NCBI RefSeq assembly: GCF_900103665.1 | Contig: NZ_FNGY01000005.1 | Location: forward strand, 404,641-468,640 | Direction of reading: 5' to 3' | Length of the DNA: 64,000 bases | From: Pedobacter steynii | GTDB taxonomy: Bacteria > Bacteroidota > Bacteroidia > Sphingobacteriales > Sphingobacteriaceae | In this document: in pieces, positions 28,083 to 36,433 of the stretch | Position numbering within the stretch: the stretch's first letter is position 1 | How the letters are laid out: every line of letters begins with the position of its first letter | The notes under the pieces: generated by a model | The model's database searches: none | What the model saw: the letters and a program-made list of their open reading frames with translations, nothing else | Told to the model about the DNA's origin: nothing | Position numbers and translations under genes: made by a program

Positions 28083-29147
28083 CTATTTTACAGGAGCAAC
28101 CGGAGTACCATCAATCAGGTTGATCTGGCCACTGATGATCACTGTTTCGCCTTCTTTCAGACCATCAAGGATTTCTACATTTTCTCCAAGGATTCTTCCG
28201 GCAACTACTTTACGCAATACCGCTTTATTTCCCTCTCCTAAAACAAAGATCTGGTTGCTGCTCACACTACCTACGAACGAACCACGTGGAATGGTTAAAG
28301 TAGGCGCCTGACCTGGGAACTTGAAGATCGCAGTACCGTACATTCCTGCTTTAATGGTGTTTTTCTTATTGTTCTCTACCATGATCTCAATAGGGAAGTT
28401 TAAGGAAGCATCAGCTTTGGCAGCAATGAAAGTGATTTTACCTACATAATCATCTGTAGGAAATACGTTTGATTTAATTTGTACCTGATCGCCAACTTTA
28501 AGGTTAGCTACCTGCGATTCGTTCACGCTTACTTTCAGCTTTAATTTAGAAACGTCTACCAATTCAAACATTTGTGTACCCTGGGCATTTACGAAAGCAC
28601 CTACTTCAATATATTTCTTGTTGACAATACCGTTGATTGGCGATTTGATGTTTGCATCACTTACTTTTCTCTGCGTGCTTTGCAATCTTAGTTTCGCATT
28701 TTGAACCATAAGTCTGGCCTGATCCAGTTGTTGCTGGGTTACACCGCCTGTTTTGAAGGAGCTGCTGTATCTGGCTTCATCTCTGACCGCATTTTGCAGG
28801 TTTGCTTCTGCTGTTTCTTTATCGGTATTTAGAATTTCTGCATCAACACGGGCTAAAGACTGACCTTTAGTTACTCTATCACCTTCCTCTACATAGATTT
28901 TTGTTACACGTCCTGCATTTTCAGAAAGGAAATTCAGTTCCTGATTGGGCGCAAATGTTCCGTTTGCACTAAAATCAAGGTTGATGGCTTGTTTCTCTAT
29001 CACTGATGTACGGACACTGATTGCACCGCTACCTTGAGCTACAATTGCCGTTTTTGCCGCATTTTTCTTTTTGTTATTGGTTAATACCAGGACGATGCCT
29101 GCGATGGCAAGTATGATTACTAAGGCTGTAATAATTCCTCTTTTCAT
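28083..29147 (-). CDS. RND efflux adaptor (membrane fusion protein)
   Basis: A 354-residue periplasmic adaptor. One N-terminal membrane helix (about 5-25) anchors it. A split lipoyl domain flanks a helical hairpin: FLSENAGRVTKIYVEEGDRV before it and INGIVNKKYIEVGAFV after it. A beta-barrel and a membrane-proximal domain follow. Its start codon overlaps the stop of the TolC-like gene by four bases, and the permease gene begins 37 bases after its own stop. Confidence 0.93.
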   Translation of the reverse strand: MKRGIITALVIILAIAGIVLVLTNNKKKNAAKTAIVAQGSGAISVRTSVIEKQAINLDFSANGTFAPNQELNFLSENAGRVTKIYVEEGDRVTKGQSLARVDAEILNTDKETAEANLQNAVRDEARYSSSFKTGGVTQQQLDQARLMVQNAKLRLQSTQRKVSDANIKSPINGIVNKKYIEVGAFVNAQGTQMFELVDVSKLKLKVSVNESQVANLKVGDQVQIKSNVFPTDDYVGKITFIAAKADASLNFPIEIMVENNKKNTIKAGMYGTAIFKFPGQAPTLTIPRGSFVGSVSSNQIFVLGEGNKAVLRKVVAGRILGENVEILDGLKEGETVIISGQINLIDGTPVAPVK

Positions 29148-30502
29148 TGTAGTAGTGATTTTATATTTCCGTTTGATTTGATTAATTGGATTTCGGCAAT
29201 TTTATAGTTTAATAATGCCTGGTTGTAACTGTTTTGGGCTTGGGTAAGTGCATTCTCCGTATCCAAAAGATCAGTTAATGGTGCAAGTCCGTTGTTGTAA
29301 TTGTTTTGCGTGCTTTGGTAAATCTCCTGAGCAAGAATCACATTCTGACGTTGGGCAGTTATGGTGCTCATGTTGTCTTTTAATTTGATTTTGGCATTTT
29401 CAAGATCTACGTTTAAAGCATTTTTCATTTGTCTGATGTCTTCATCTGCTTTTTTCAGGTTCACATCTGCCTGACGTACTCTGGAACGTGTAGCAAAACC
29501 ATCAAATATCGGAACGCGTAAAGTAATGCCTACGGAGGCCATGTCATACCAGTTCGCGGTACCTTTGCCTTTAAACAGGTCAAATTTATTGCTGACCCCA
29601 TTGTAGTTGTAATTGCTGTTCAGTGCAAGCGTAGGATAGTATTCCGAGACTTTCGCTTTTCTGTCGAGCGTGTACAACTCTTTTTGAACATTGGCAATTT
29701 TCAGCTCAGTCCTGTTGCTCATGTCAACAGATTCAGCGAATTGAGGCAATACCTTAATCTCTGCTAACTCTGTCTGAGGTAAAATGATAGCCGTTTCTAC
29801 AGGCATGCCCATCGAAAATTTCAACATATTTTCCAACTGAGTGATGCCATTGATCAGCTGGGCTTTTTGGGTTTGCAGGTTTGTCAGGTTGACTTTGATC
29901 CGGTCTACATCAATCTTTTTTGCCAATCCGTTTTTGTATTGATCTGCAAGAATCTTTTCCACAACTTTCACATTTTTGATATTGGTGTCGATCACATTTA
30001 GTTGTTGTCTGTTCACCAATACTGAATAGTAATTGTTAGCCACCTGCTCGATAATTTGTTCTTCCGTAAGCTGGGCATTCAGCTTATAAAAACTCTCGCT
30101 GGTTTTTGCGGCTTTCAGGCCGGTAAAAACAGTTTGATTAAACAATTGCTGGCTAAATTGAAAGCCTGCTCCTGCATTGTATTTTGTACCTGCTTTAGCG
30201 ACGATCACTTCTCCCGGTCTGTTTAGAAATTCTCCTGGCAGTACGATACTTTGTACAATAACGTTGTCTGTAAGGCTTGCACTTCCGGTAAGTTGTGGCA
30301 GGGCCTGAGCTCTGATCTCCTGAGTTTTAAACTTACCTCCGTCTACGTCAAGGTTTGCTTTTCGTACCGATACAGCGTTCTGAACGGCGTAGTTTAATGC
30401 ATCTTTAAGGCTCAGTGTTTGCTGTGCACTTACTACATTCGATAATAGCAACCCCAGCAGCAGTAGCGGAATTAATCTTACCTGTTTAATTATAGTATTC
30501 AT
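29144..30502 (-). CDS. TolC-family outer-membrane efflux protein
   Basis: A 452-residue protein with a signal peptide ending SAQQ at about residue 27. Two repeats of long helices joined by short beta segments form the TolC fold; examples are LKDALNYAVQNAVSVRKANLD near 33 and the C-terminal NALTQAQNSYNQALLNYKIAE. It provides the outer-membrane duct of the pump encoded downstream. It lies 24 bases after the TetR gene and overlaps the adaptor gene. Confidence 0.93.
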   Translation of the reverse strand: MNTIIKQVRLIPLLLLGLLLSNVVSAQQTLSLKDALNYAVQNAVSVRKANLDVDGGKFKTQEIRAQALPQLTGSASLTDNVIVQSIVLPGEFLNRPGEVIVAKAGTKYNAGAGFQFSQQLFNQTVFTGLKAAKTSESFYKLNAQLTEEQIIEQVANNYYSVLVNRQQLNVIDTNIKNVKVVEKILADQYKNGLAKKIDVDRIKVNLTNLQTQKAQLINGITQLENMLKFSMGMPVETAIILPQTELAEIKVLPQFAESVDMSNRTELKIANVQKELYTLDRKAKVSEYYPTLALNSNYNYNGVSNKFDLFKGKGTANWYDMASVGITLRVPIFDGFATRSRVRQADVNLKKADEDIRQMKNALNVDLENAKIKLKDNMSTITAQRQNVILAQEIYQSTQNNYNNGLAPLTDLLDTENALTQAQNSYNQALLNYKIAEIQLIKSNGNIKSLLQ

Positions 30503-30526
30503 GTTTGTGATAATTTGGGGTCTGTT

Positions 30527-31132
30527 TTATTTTAATCCTTTGATAAATATTTTAGATAAGCTGAGCTGTTTCTCTAATATGGCTTTCATGTCTTTTTTGC
30601 TTGGGAAGAGTTCTTTGTTTCCATGGAGCAGGCATAGTGAGGTGATTCCTGACAGGCTGTCTAAATAGAGCTCGGCCATTTTGTTTACCTCACAAGGCGC
30701 AATCTCTTTATTGTCAACTGCCCTTTGCAGAATTTCGGCATGGAGATTTTCATTTTTTGCTTTCATTTTCATAAAGGATTCCCTAAGCTCATCGGAGCTG
30801 AGAGAGGCATCCGGGCTGCCACCTGAGAGGTGAAGCATATAATACTTCTGAAAAAAACGGTGTTTAACCTCAACAAATGCGGCGAAACGTTCTTCCAGCG
30901 TGTCTTTCGCAAATTGATCTCTTTCTAAAATCTCGAAGTAATCGGAGAAAATCTTATCAATTACTCCCAATACCAGACTGCTTTTATCCGGGAAATAATA
31001 ATATAAGGAAGGTTTTGATACCGATAAATCATCTGCAATCTCGTTCATTGTGGTTTTGTTAATTCCATAATGAATGAAGCGCTTGATCGCACCCTCAATA
31101 ATCAGTTCTCTTTTTTTATCTGTCTCTACCAT
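30527..31132 (-). CDS. TetR/AcrR-family regulator heading the efflux operon
   Basis: A 201-residue regulator. The helix-turn-helix is near residues 25-50 (TTMNEIADDLSVSKPSLYYYF), followed by a helical ligand domain. It is the promoter-proximal gene of tetR-tolC-adaptor-permease. Upstream, an inverted repeat covers the -7 box, so autoregulation of the whole operon is likely. It is clearly paralogous to the next TetR upstream, with matching KKR..IIE.A.KRF.HYG..KTTM and SLYYYFPDK / LLYYYFPDK stretches. Confidence 0.92.
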   Translation of the reverse strand: MVETDKKRELIIEGAIKRFIHYGINKTTMNEIADDLSVSKPSLYYYFPDKSSLVLGVIDKIFSDYFEILERDQFAKDTLEERFAAFVEVKHRFFQKYYMLHLSGGSPDASLSSDELRESFMKMKAKNENLHAEILQRAVDNKEIAPCEVNKMAELYLDSLSGITSLCLLHGNKELFPSKKDMKAILEKQLSLSKIFIKGLK

Positions 31133-31160
31133 TCTACTTTTCTACTTTCTGACTTTTTTC

Positions 31161-31178
31161 TTTGAACGGTCAAAAATA
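31161..31178 (-). promoter_or_regulatory. Promoter and palindromic operator of the TetR-efflux operon
   Basis: On the minus strand TATTTTTG (31178 down to 31171) is a -7 box. TTTGA at 31161-31165 and TCAAA at 31170-31174 form an inverted repeat with a four-base centre that overlaps the box and the predicted start near 31164. A bound TetR dimer would block the promoter. No correctly spaced -33 TTG was found. Confidence 0.5.
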
Positions 31179-31247
31179 CTGCCATATTCCGGCAACAGAA
31201 ACTTAAATATGAAAATCATATAAAAGTTACATAAAAATGACGAAATT

Positions 31248-31856
31248 TTATTGTTTTATTTTCAGTCCGTTTAGGAAGATATCGGCAAACATCTTTTCTT
31301 TTAGAAAAATCTGTTTGAACTGTTCTTTTCCGGGAAACATGCTCTTGTCTTTAGACAGGATGTTGAAATGAATGCCAGATAAGGCATCTATGAATATTTC
31401 TGTCGCCAGTTTGGTGTCTGAGATCGCAAATTCTTTATTGGTTACGCCCCGGCTAAACAAGGAGCCAATAATGATGAACTCAAAAGTCCGTGCTTTATGG
31501 AATTTCTCTGCCAGGTTGTCGGGAAGTTCATTGCCTATAATCTGGCTGGACTCGAGGATGTTATAGTACTTTTGAATAAACGCCTGTCTTTTTTGTAGCA
31601 GTTTAAGTACACCTTCCGTTGCAGTCTTTGTTTTATCCACAGATTTAACCAGATCTCTGCTGATGATTTGCATCAGGTGTTCAATGGCACTTACATACAG
31701 GCTCAGTTTATCAGGAAAATAATAATAAAGCAATGCTTTTGAAAAAGAGATATCCTTTGCGATTTCTGTCATGGTCGTTTTCGACAGACCATAATGGGCA
31801 AAACGCTTTAAAGCAGCCTCAATAATTAAAATTCTCTTTTTATCCTGATTTTCCAT
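31248..31856 (-). CDS. Second TetR/AcrR-family regulator
   Basis: A 202-residue regulator with the TetR helix-turn-helix near 27-50 (TTMTEIAKDISFSKALLYYYF) and a helical sensor domain of different sequence from its neighbour. It lies 115 bases upstream of the first TetR on the same strand and is divergent from murB. Tandem duplication followed by drift of the ligand domain is the simplest origin. Target genes are unknown; candidates are its own promoter and the efflux operon. Confidence 0.9.
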   Translation of the reverse strand: MENQDKKRILIIEAALKRFAHYGLSKTTMTEIAKDISFSKALLYYYFPDKLSLYVSAIEHLMQIISRDLVKSVDKTKTATEGVLKLLQKRQAFIQKYYNILESSQIIGNELPDNLAEKFHKARTFEFIIIGSLFSRGVTNKEFAISDTKLATEIFIDALSGIHFNILSKDKSMFPGKEQFKQIFLKEKMFADIFLNGLKIKQ

Positions 31857-31947
31857 ACAAATTCCAATATTCCCCTTCCTATAGCAACTCTTGCTTATGA
31901 TTTGAGCAATTGAGACGAAAAATAGACAATTTTTTTAAATATTTATT

Positions 31948-31984
31948 TAAACATGTTTATTACACTCCTTAACAATTACATTTG
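31948..31984 (+). promoter_or_regulatory. murB promoter with a 12-base palindrome
   Basis: TACATTTG at 31977-31984 fits the -7 consensus and lies 30 bases before the murB ATG at 32015. The -33 position holds no TTG. A perfect palindrome TAAACATGTTTA (31948-31959) covers that area instead. It could be an operator for the divergent TetR or chance in an AT-rich gap. Confidence 0.35.
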
Positions 31985-32014
31985 TACCCTATAGCAAATC
32001 AGTTCATTTTATCT

Positions 32015-33031
32015 ATGACCATCTTCCAGGAAAATATCTCATTAAAACCTTATAACACCTTTAGTATACCTGTCAGCAGCCATTACTTTGCAGAAGTATT
32101 TAGCCCCTCTGCATTGGAAGAACTGCTGGAGTCTGATTTGATTAAGGAGCAGCCGCTGTTAATTTTAGGTGGTGGAAGCAATCTTTTATTTACGAAAGAC
32201 TTTGATGGTTTGGTGATAAAAATGAGTATCCCTGGAATTTCTGAGGAGATTCATGATGATGACGTTCTTGTTACCGCAGGAGCAGGTGTGGTTTGGAATG
32301 ATTTTGTAAACTATTGTGTACAAAAGGGGTTCGCAGGAGTAGAAAACCTGAGCCTGATTCCTGGAACGGTGGGGGCTTCCCCGATCCAGAACATCGGCGC
32401 ATACGGTGTGGAGCTTAAAGATGTTTTTGAATCCTGCTCAGCATATGAAATTGCGACAGGAAAACGAAGGTCTTTTAATCATCAGGACTGTCGGTTCGGT
32501 TACCGCGACAGCATTTTTAAAAATGAACTGAAGGGCCAATACATCATCACAGAAGTGACTTTCAGGTTAAGTAGAGTGGCCAGTATCAATACGCAGTATG
32601 GCGCCATTCAGGAAGAATTGGTTAAAAGAGGGATTGCACATCCAACAATCGCCGACGTTTCTGCTGTGGTTTCCCATATCCGGGTAAGCAAGCTGCCTGA
32701 TCCTTCTACAATTGGCAATGCCGGAAGCTTTTTTAAGAATCCGGTAATTGAGCAGGAAGTCTTCCGGAAAATCTTTGAGAAATTCCCAGAGCTGGTGCAT
32801 TATCCTGCTGGAAATGGTAAAATTAAACTTGCAGCTGGCTGGTTAATAGAGCAATGCGGGTTTAAGGGTAAGGTGGTTGGACAAACGGGAACCTGGAAAA
32901 ATCAGGCCCTGGTACTTGTCAACCATGGACAGGCAAGCGGACAGGAAGTGTATAGTTTTTCAGAAAATATAATCGATACTGTAGCAGCCAGATTTGGCGT
33001 CAGACTGGAAAGAGAAGTAAATATTCTGTGA
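32015..33031 (+). CDS. murB: UDP-N-acetylmuramate dehydrogenase
   Basis: A 338-residue FAD enzyme that reduces UDP-GlcNAc-enolpyruvate to UDP-MurNAc in peptidoglycan synthesis. I use ATG 32015 (MTIFQENISLKPYNTF), because the upstream TTG at 31982 falls inside the -7 box. Visible motifs are LLILGGGSNLLF, LIPGTVGASPIQNIGAYGVE, DCRFGYRDSIFK, the catalytic-serine region NAGSFFKNP and the C-terminal KLAAGWLIEQCGFKG. Length and motif order match type I MurB. It stands alone between a TetR gene and a sigma factor. Confidence 0.96.
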   Translation: MTIFQENISLKPYNTFSIPVSSHYFAEVFSPSALEELLESDLIKEQPLLILGGGSNLLFTKDFDGLVIKMSIPGISEEIHDDDVLVTAGAGVVWNDFVNYCVQKGFAGVENLSLIPGTVGASPIQNIGAYGVELKDVFESCSAYEIATGKRRSFNHQDCRFGYRDSIFKNELKGQYIITEVTFRLSRVASINTQYGAIQEELVKRGIAHPTIADVSAVVSHIRVSKLPDPSTIGNAGSFFKNPVIEQEVFRKIFEKFPELVHYPAGNGKIKLAAGWLIEQCGFKGKVVGQTGTWKNQALVLVNHGQASGQEVYSFSENIIDTVAARFGVRLEREVNIL

Positions 33032-33130
33032 CATAGGGCTCTTGGTCATTGTCAACCCTAAAAAACAATTTGTTAACATTCGAATTGATTTTTTGGTACA
33101 TATGTTGTATAGCATTTAGTGTGTAAGATT

Positions 33131-33175
33131 AAACAAACGTTGAGCGCCACTCCTAAAAACGTTGTTTGCTTTTTT
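33131..33175 (+). promoter_or_regulatory. Terminator-like hairpin in the leader of the ECF sigma gene
   Basis: AAAC-a-AACGTT (33131-33141) can pair with AACGTTGTTT (33158-33167) with one bulged A and a 16-base loop, followed by GCTTTTTT. It lies 20-65 bases before the sigma-factor ATG. It could be an attenuator in the sigma leader or a late terminator of murB, whose stop is 100 bases upstream. Confidence 0.4.
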
Positions 33176-33196
33176 AACCTTAAAACTTAAAACACT

Positions 33197-33727
33197 ATGA
33201 CAAAAAATGAATTCAACCTCCAGTTAAATGACCATTCGGTTTCTTTGCAGTCATTCGCTTTAAATTTTACGAAAGACATTGAAGATGCAAACGACCTGGT
33301 TCAAGATACCATGCTAAAAGCGGTAACTTATTACAGTAAGTTTAAAGAAGGTACAAATCTTAAAGGATGGTTATTTACCATCATGAAAAACACCTTCATA
33401 AATAACTACAGACGGTTGGTAAAAACCAATGCGTTAATCACCAAATCAGACGATATTTCTTCTGCCAATCTGCACTATAGTGCTGCAAAAAATACGAGCG
33501 ACAGTAAGTTTATTATAGGCGATATCAATAAAGCACTTTCTACACTTCAGCCTGAATATTATATTCCTTTCATCAAATATTTTGAAGGATATAAATACCA
33601 TGAAATTGCCGAAATGTTAGAGATTCCAATTGGTACAGTAAAGACAAGAATACACGTTGCCCGCCAGATTCTTAAAAAATATTTGAAAACCTATTCCAAA
33701 GAGATTTTAGGTGCAGAGGTTGTTTAG
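33197..33727 (+). CDS. ECF-type RNA polymerase sigma factor
   Basis: A 176-residue sigma-70 factor with only regions 2 and 4. Region 2 spans about 15-85, with DIEDANDLVQDTMLKA and GWLFTIMKNTFINNYRR. Region 4 spans about 115-170, with EGYKYHEIAEMLEIPIGTVKTRIHVAR as the helix-turn-helix. No anti-sigma gene is adjacent, unlike the sigma gene at 54418, so it is probably controlled at expression level or by a distant partner. A strong terminator follows, separating it from the lycopene cyclase gene. Confidence 0.93.
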   Translation: MTKNEFNLQLNDHSVSLQSFALNFTKDIEDANDLVQDTMLKAVTYYSKFKEGTNLKGWLFTIMKNTFINNYRRLVKTNALITKSDDISSANLHYSAAKNTSDSKFIIGDINKALSTLQPEYYIPFIKYFEGYKYHEIAEMLEIPIGTVKTRIHVARQILKKYLKTYSKEILGAEVV

Positions 33728-33744
33728 CCCTCTGGAAAGTATTT

Positions 33745-33781
33745 AAAAGCGCTTTAACCCAGATGTTAAAGCGCTTTTTTT
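33745..33781 (+). terminator. Terminator after the ECF sigma gene
   Basis: AAAAGCGCTTTAAC and GTTAAAGCGCTTTT form a 14-pair stem around CCAGAT, followed by more T. Confidence 0.92.
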
Positions 33782-33798
33782 ATGCCATAAAAAAATCA

Positions 33799-33828
33799 TT
33801 GGTAAACGCCGTCAAAATCATATTTTTG
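33799..33828 (+). promoter_or_regulatory. Promoter of the lycopene cyclase pair
   Basis: TTG at 33799-33801, a 19-base spacer and TATTTTTG at 33821-33828. Predicted start near 33834, about 14 bases before the ATG at 33848. Confidence 0.5.
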
Positions 33829-33847
33829 GGCTTAACTAATGAAATAA

Positions 33848-34519
33848 ATGAATTTTACTTATCTGTTGCTGGCACTTGGCATTTTGCTGATCCCGATGGT
33901 TCTGCTATTTGTAAAAAAAACAAGTTTTAACCAGACCATAAAGTTTGCCATTCCTGCGGTGCTGATTACGGGGCTTGCCTTTTCCATATTTGCAACAGTA
34001 CTGGTGGTTGCTGGTGTCTGGAGTTTTCATCCTGCTTACCTGACAGGGGTATCGCTATGGAAAATCCCGGTCGAAGAGTTCCTGTTTTCTGTGGCCATTA
34101 GCCTTGCGGGCATTGGTGTCTATGTCTCATTAAACGCTTTCTTCCCCAATAATGCTTTAGATAAATTTAGTCTTTCTTTTAGCAATCTGCTGATGGGGAT
34201 TTGTGTCGCCATGCTGATTTTTACCTATACAAAATGGTATAGTGCAATTTCATTCGGCGCACTGTTTGTCCTGATTTTTTACATCGAGTACCTCAATAAG
34301 CTTCGCTTTATGTATAAATTTTACCGTGGATTTCTCGCTGCGTTGCTCTTCTTTTATATTGCTTATGGGATGATTTCGACGCTGCCTGTAATCTCTTATA
34401 CGGAGGTAATCAATTTAAAGCTTGGCGCCATTCCTTTTGAGAGTCATTTTTACTTTATGGGAATGCTGCTGATGAGTATTTATTTATTTGAGCTGTTTAA
34501 AAGCAAGGCTAAAGCATAA
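33848..34519 (+). CDS. Lycopene cyclase, c/d type in one chain
   Basis: A 223-residue membrane protein with six or seven hydrophobic helices. The segment WSFHPAYLTGVSLWKIPVEE contains the conserved P-V-E-E motif of heterodimeric lycopene cyclases (CrtYc/CrtYd). The length, about twice one subunit, indicates both halves in one chain, as in other Bacteroidota. It would cyclise the ends of lycopene to beta-carotene in the membrane. The rest of the carotenoid pathway is not in this window. The next gene, with a b5-like fold, overlaps its stop codon by one base. Confidence 0.85.
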   Translation: MNFTYLLLALGILLIPMVLLFVKKTSFNQTIKFAIPAVLITGLAFSIFATVLVVAGVWSFHPAYLTGVSLWKIPVEEFLFSVAISLAGIGVYVSLNAFFPNNALDKFSLSFSNLLMGICVAMLIFTYTKWYSAISFGALFVLIFYIEYLNKLRFMYKFYRGFLAALLFFYIAYGMISTLPVISYTEVINLKLGAIPFESHFYFMGMLLMSIYLFELFKSKAKA

Positions 34520-34755
34520 TGGACCTGCCGATTTATACCAAACAACAGCTGGCGCTCCGGAATGGTCAGGATAAACCACAGATCTGGGTTGCCTATCGGG
34601 GGATAATTTATGATGTTACAGAAAGCCGCTTATGGCGGAATGGCAAACATTATGAACACTGGGCAGGACAGGACCTTACTGAGGAGCTGCCGGATGCACC
34701 ACATACGGAAAGTGTTTTTGAGAAGTTTATAGCGATAGGAAAGCTATTTAGTTAG
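34519..34755 (+). CDS. Cytochrome b5-like small protein
   Basis: A 78-residue soluble protein. Its VAYRGIIYDVTES stretch and the later HYEHWAGQDLTEELPDAPH match the b5-type heme-binding fold, where two histidines on opposing loops bind heme. Both candidate histidines are present, although the usual HPGG motif is not. It starts on the last base of the lycopene cyclase stop codon (TAATG), so the two proteins are made together. A role as electron carrier to a membrane enzyme of carotenoid or lipid metabolism is possible but unproven. Confidence 0.75.
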   Translation: MDLPIYTKQQLALRNGQDKPQIWVAYRGIIYDVTESRLWRNGKHYEHWAGQDLTEELPDAPHTESVFEKFIAIGKLFS

Positions 34756-34796
34756 ACAAGGAAATGCTTTTGCAAACAATCCTTGTCTAATTTGTA
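34752..34796 (+). terminator. Bidirectional terminator between the b5-like and PfkB genes
   Basis: TTAGACAAGGA (34752-34762) pairs with TCCTTGTCTAA (34780-34790), with TGC/GCA able to extend the stem inside the loop. The first arm includes the stop codon of the b5-like gene. Confidence 0.7.
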
Positions 34797-34798
34797 AT

Positions 34799-35719
34799 TT
34801 ATGCTTCGATGGTAAAAGCACTTAGTTTTACGAATTCCTGAATGCGGTTTGCTACTTCTTCGTCAGTCAGGTTAAGAATTTTTTCTGTTCCAAATTTCTC
34901 TACGCAGAAAGAAGCCAGGGCAGAGCCATAGATGATGGCATTCTTCATATTGTTGAAATTGACCGTTCCTACTTTCGCCAGGTAACCGATAAAACCACCT
35001 GCAAAGGTATCACCTGCTCCTGTTGGATCAAATACTTCTGCCAATGGTAAAGCTGGTGCAGAGAATATTTTGTCTTCGTGGAATAACAAAGCACCATGCT
35101 CTCCTTTTTTAATGATCAGGTATTTAGGTCCCATAGTCAGGATCTTTTTAGCCGCCTTAACCAAAGAGTATTCTCCCGAAAGCTGACGGGCTTCTTCGTC
35201 ATTAATGGTCAGTACATCTACCAGTTTAAGGGTTTCCAAAAGATCATCCATCATGATGTCCATCCAGAAATTCATGGTATCTAAAACGATCAGCTTTGGT
35301 CTGTTTTTTAAACGCTCAATTACAGTACGCTGAACGATAGGAGTAAGGTTTCCTAACATCAGGTATTCACAGTCCTGATAATTTTCCGGGATAATGGGGT
35401 CGAAATCTGCTAAAACATTTAATTCAGTCACTAAAGTATCCCTGCTGTTCATGTCATTGTGGTACTTTCCTGACCAGAAAAATGATTTTTCTCCTTCTTT
35501 TATCTGTAATCCTTCGGTATCAATTCCGTGTTCATTGAATGTGTCGATGTCTGCTTTATGAAAATCATCACCAACAACAGCAACGATTTTTACTTTGTTA
35601 TAAAAGTAGGATGCAGCTAAACTGGCATAAGTAGCGGCTCCTCCGACTATCTTATCCGTTTTTCCGAAGGGAGTTTCAATAGCATCAAATGCCACAGTCC
35701 CTATGATTATCAAGCTCAT
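34799..35719 (-). CDS. PfkB-family carbohydrate/nucleoside kinase
   Basis: A 306-residue ribokinase-like enzyme. The N-terminal IVGGAATYASLAASYF segment carries the di-glycine substrate motif. The C-terminal motif DPTGAGDTFAGGFIGYL carries the anion hole and catalytic aspartate. Between them are NINDEEA-like VLTINDEEARQLSG and IIKKGEHGALL. The substrate (ribose, adenosine, fructose or another sugar) cannot be read from sequence. It stands alone, divergent from the tRNA gene. Confidence 0.9.
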   Translation of the reverse strand: MSLIIIGTVAFDAIETPFGKTDKIVGGAATYASLAASYFYNKVKIVAVVGDDFHKADIDTFNEHGIDTEGLQIKEGEKSFFWSGKYHNDMNSRDTLVTELNVLADFDPIIPENYQDCEYLMLGNLTPIVQRTVIERLKNRPKLIVLDTMNFWMDIMMDDLLETLKLVDVLTINDEEARQLSGEYSLVKAAKKILTMGPKYLIIKKGEHGALLFHEDKIFSAPALPLAEVFDPTGAGDTFAGGFIGYLAKVGTVNFNNMKNAIIYGSALASFCVEKFGTEKILNLTDEEVANRIQEFVKLSAFTIEA

Positions 35720-35863
35720 AGATATCTTTTTAAAATTATTTTCAAATATTTCGCTACAAATATTGCATAAATAAATTAAAACCCCTAATATTGCATTCCC
35801 AAAACGAACGAAACTTAATGTTGTTTAAGACTTCAAAAAGCCGTTTTTTTGGATAGCCAGTAC

Positions 35864-35937
35864 TCCCGAGTAGCTCAGCTGGTTAGAGCATCTGACTGTT
35901 AATCAGAGGGTCACTGGTTCGAGCCCAGTCTCGGGAG
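35864..35937 (+). tRNA. tRNA-Asn (GTT)
   Basis: A 74-base cloverleaf. The acceptor stem pairs TCCCGAG (35864-35870) with CTCGGGA (35930-35936), with G as discriminator. D-arm AGCTCAGCTGGTTAGAGC, anticodon arm CTGACTGTTAATCAG with anticodon GTT, and T-arm ACTGG-TTCGAGC-CCAGT are all complete. The 3' CCA is not encoded (CCC follows the discriminator). Confidence 0.96.
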
Positions 35938-35944
35938 CCCAATT

Positions 35945-35978
35945 AAAAGCCTTTCAGTGAAAACTGAGAGGCTTTTTT
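35945..35978 (+). terminator. Terminator after tRNA-Asn
   Basis: AAAAGCCTtTCAGT, loop GAAA, ACTGAgAGGCTTTTTT. One mismatch in an otherwise 14-pair stem. Confidence 0.9.
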
Positions 35979-36080
35979 GTGTGCGCCCGGCACGGGCGTA
36001 AACTCGGATCAAGCGGAATTCTTTGGGGAAGGAAATAAATTCTTTCTTTTGCATTCGTAAACCAAACGAGAATTTTCATT

Positions 36081-36433
36081 TTGAGTCAAGCCGAGCAAAC
36101 CCTGATCAGTTTATTATTAACGGAAGGTATCCTGGATTATTTTGAATTAACGCAGGTAGAAAAAGAAGGTAAGATGTTGAATATCTACCTTGAAGAGAAA
36201 AATATAGCCCCCGACGGGTACGTAAGTAAAGACCTTGAGTCCAAAGGATTCTTTCCAGAGGTAAGCATTCAGGATTTCCCAATTCGCGGTCAGAAAGTAG
36301 CTTATGCATTAAACGGCGTCGTTGGACGGTTAAAAACAGTGGAGAGATTATCAGCAGGGATTGGGATTTAGTAAGAAAAGGGGCACGAATGACAACGGAA
36401 TTCGGTCTTTTTTTAAAAGGAATATTTGGATAA
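36081..36433 (+). pseudogene. ISAon1-type transposase N-region, frameshifted
   Basis: From TTG 36081 the frame reads a typical N-region (SQAEQTLISLLLTEGILDYF, later FPIRGQKVA) and then loses sense, stopping at 36371. From 36305 the frame two bases on continues the family sequence: CIKRRRWTVKNSGEI, then SRDWDLVRKGARMTTEF, stopping at TAA 36431-36433. One base is therefore missing near 36303. The family pattern used here (IRG..V..IKRRRW, RDW.LVAKGTRMT.EF) is from memory. Without the deletion the product would be about 117 residues. It overlaps the transposase ORF by a few bases. Confidence 0.75.

Noticed and set aside
31982..32014. Longer murB reading from TTG
   Set aside because: The TTG is part of the -7 promoter box and the added residues have no family match.
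35982..35998. CGCCCG-GCA-CGGGCG inverted repeat as an IS end or att site
   Set aside because: It lies outside the IS inverted repeat and has no partner on the other side; probably a minor hairpin.
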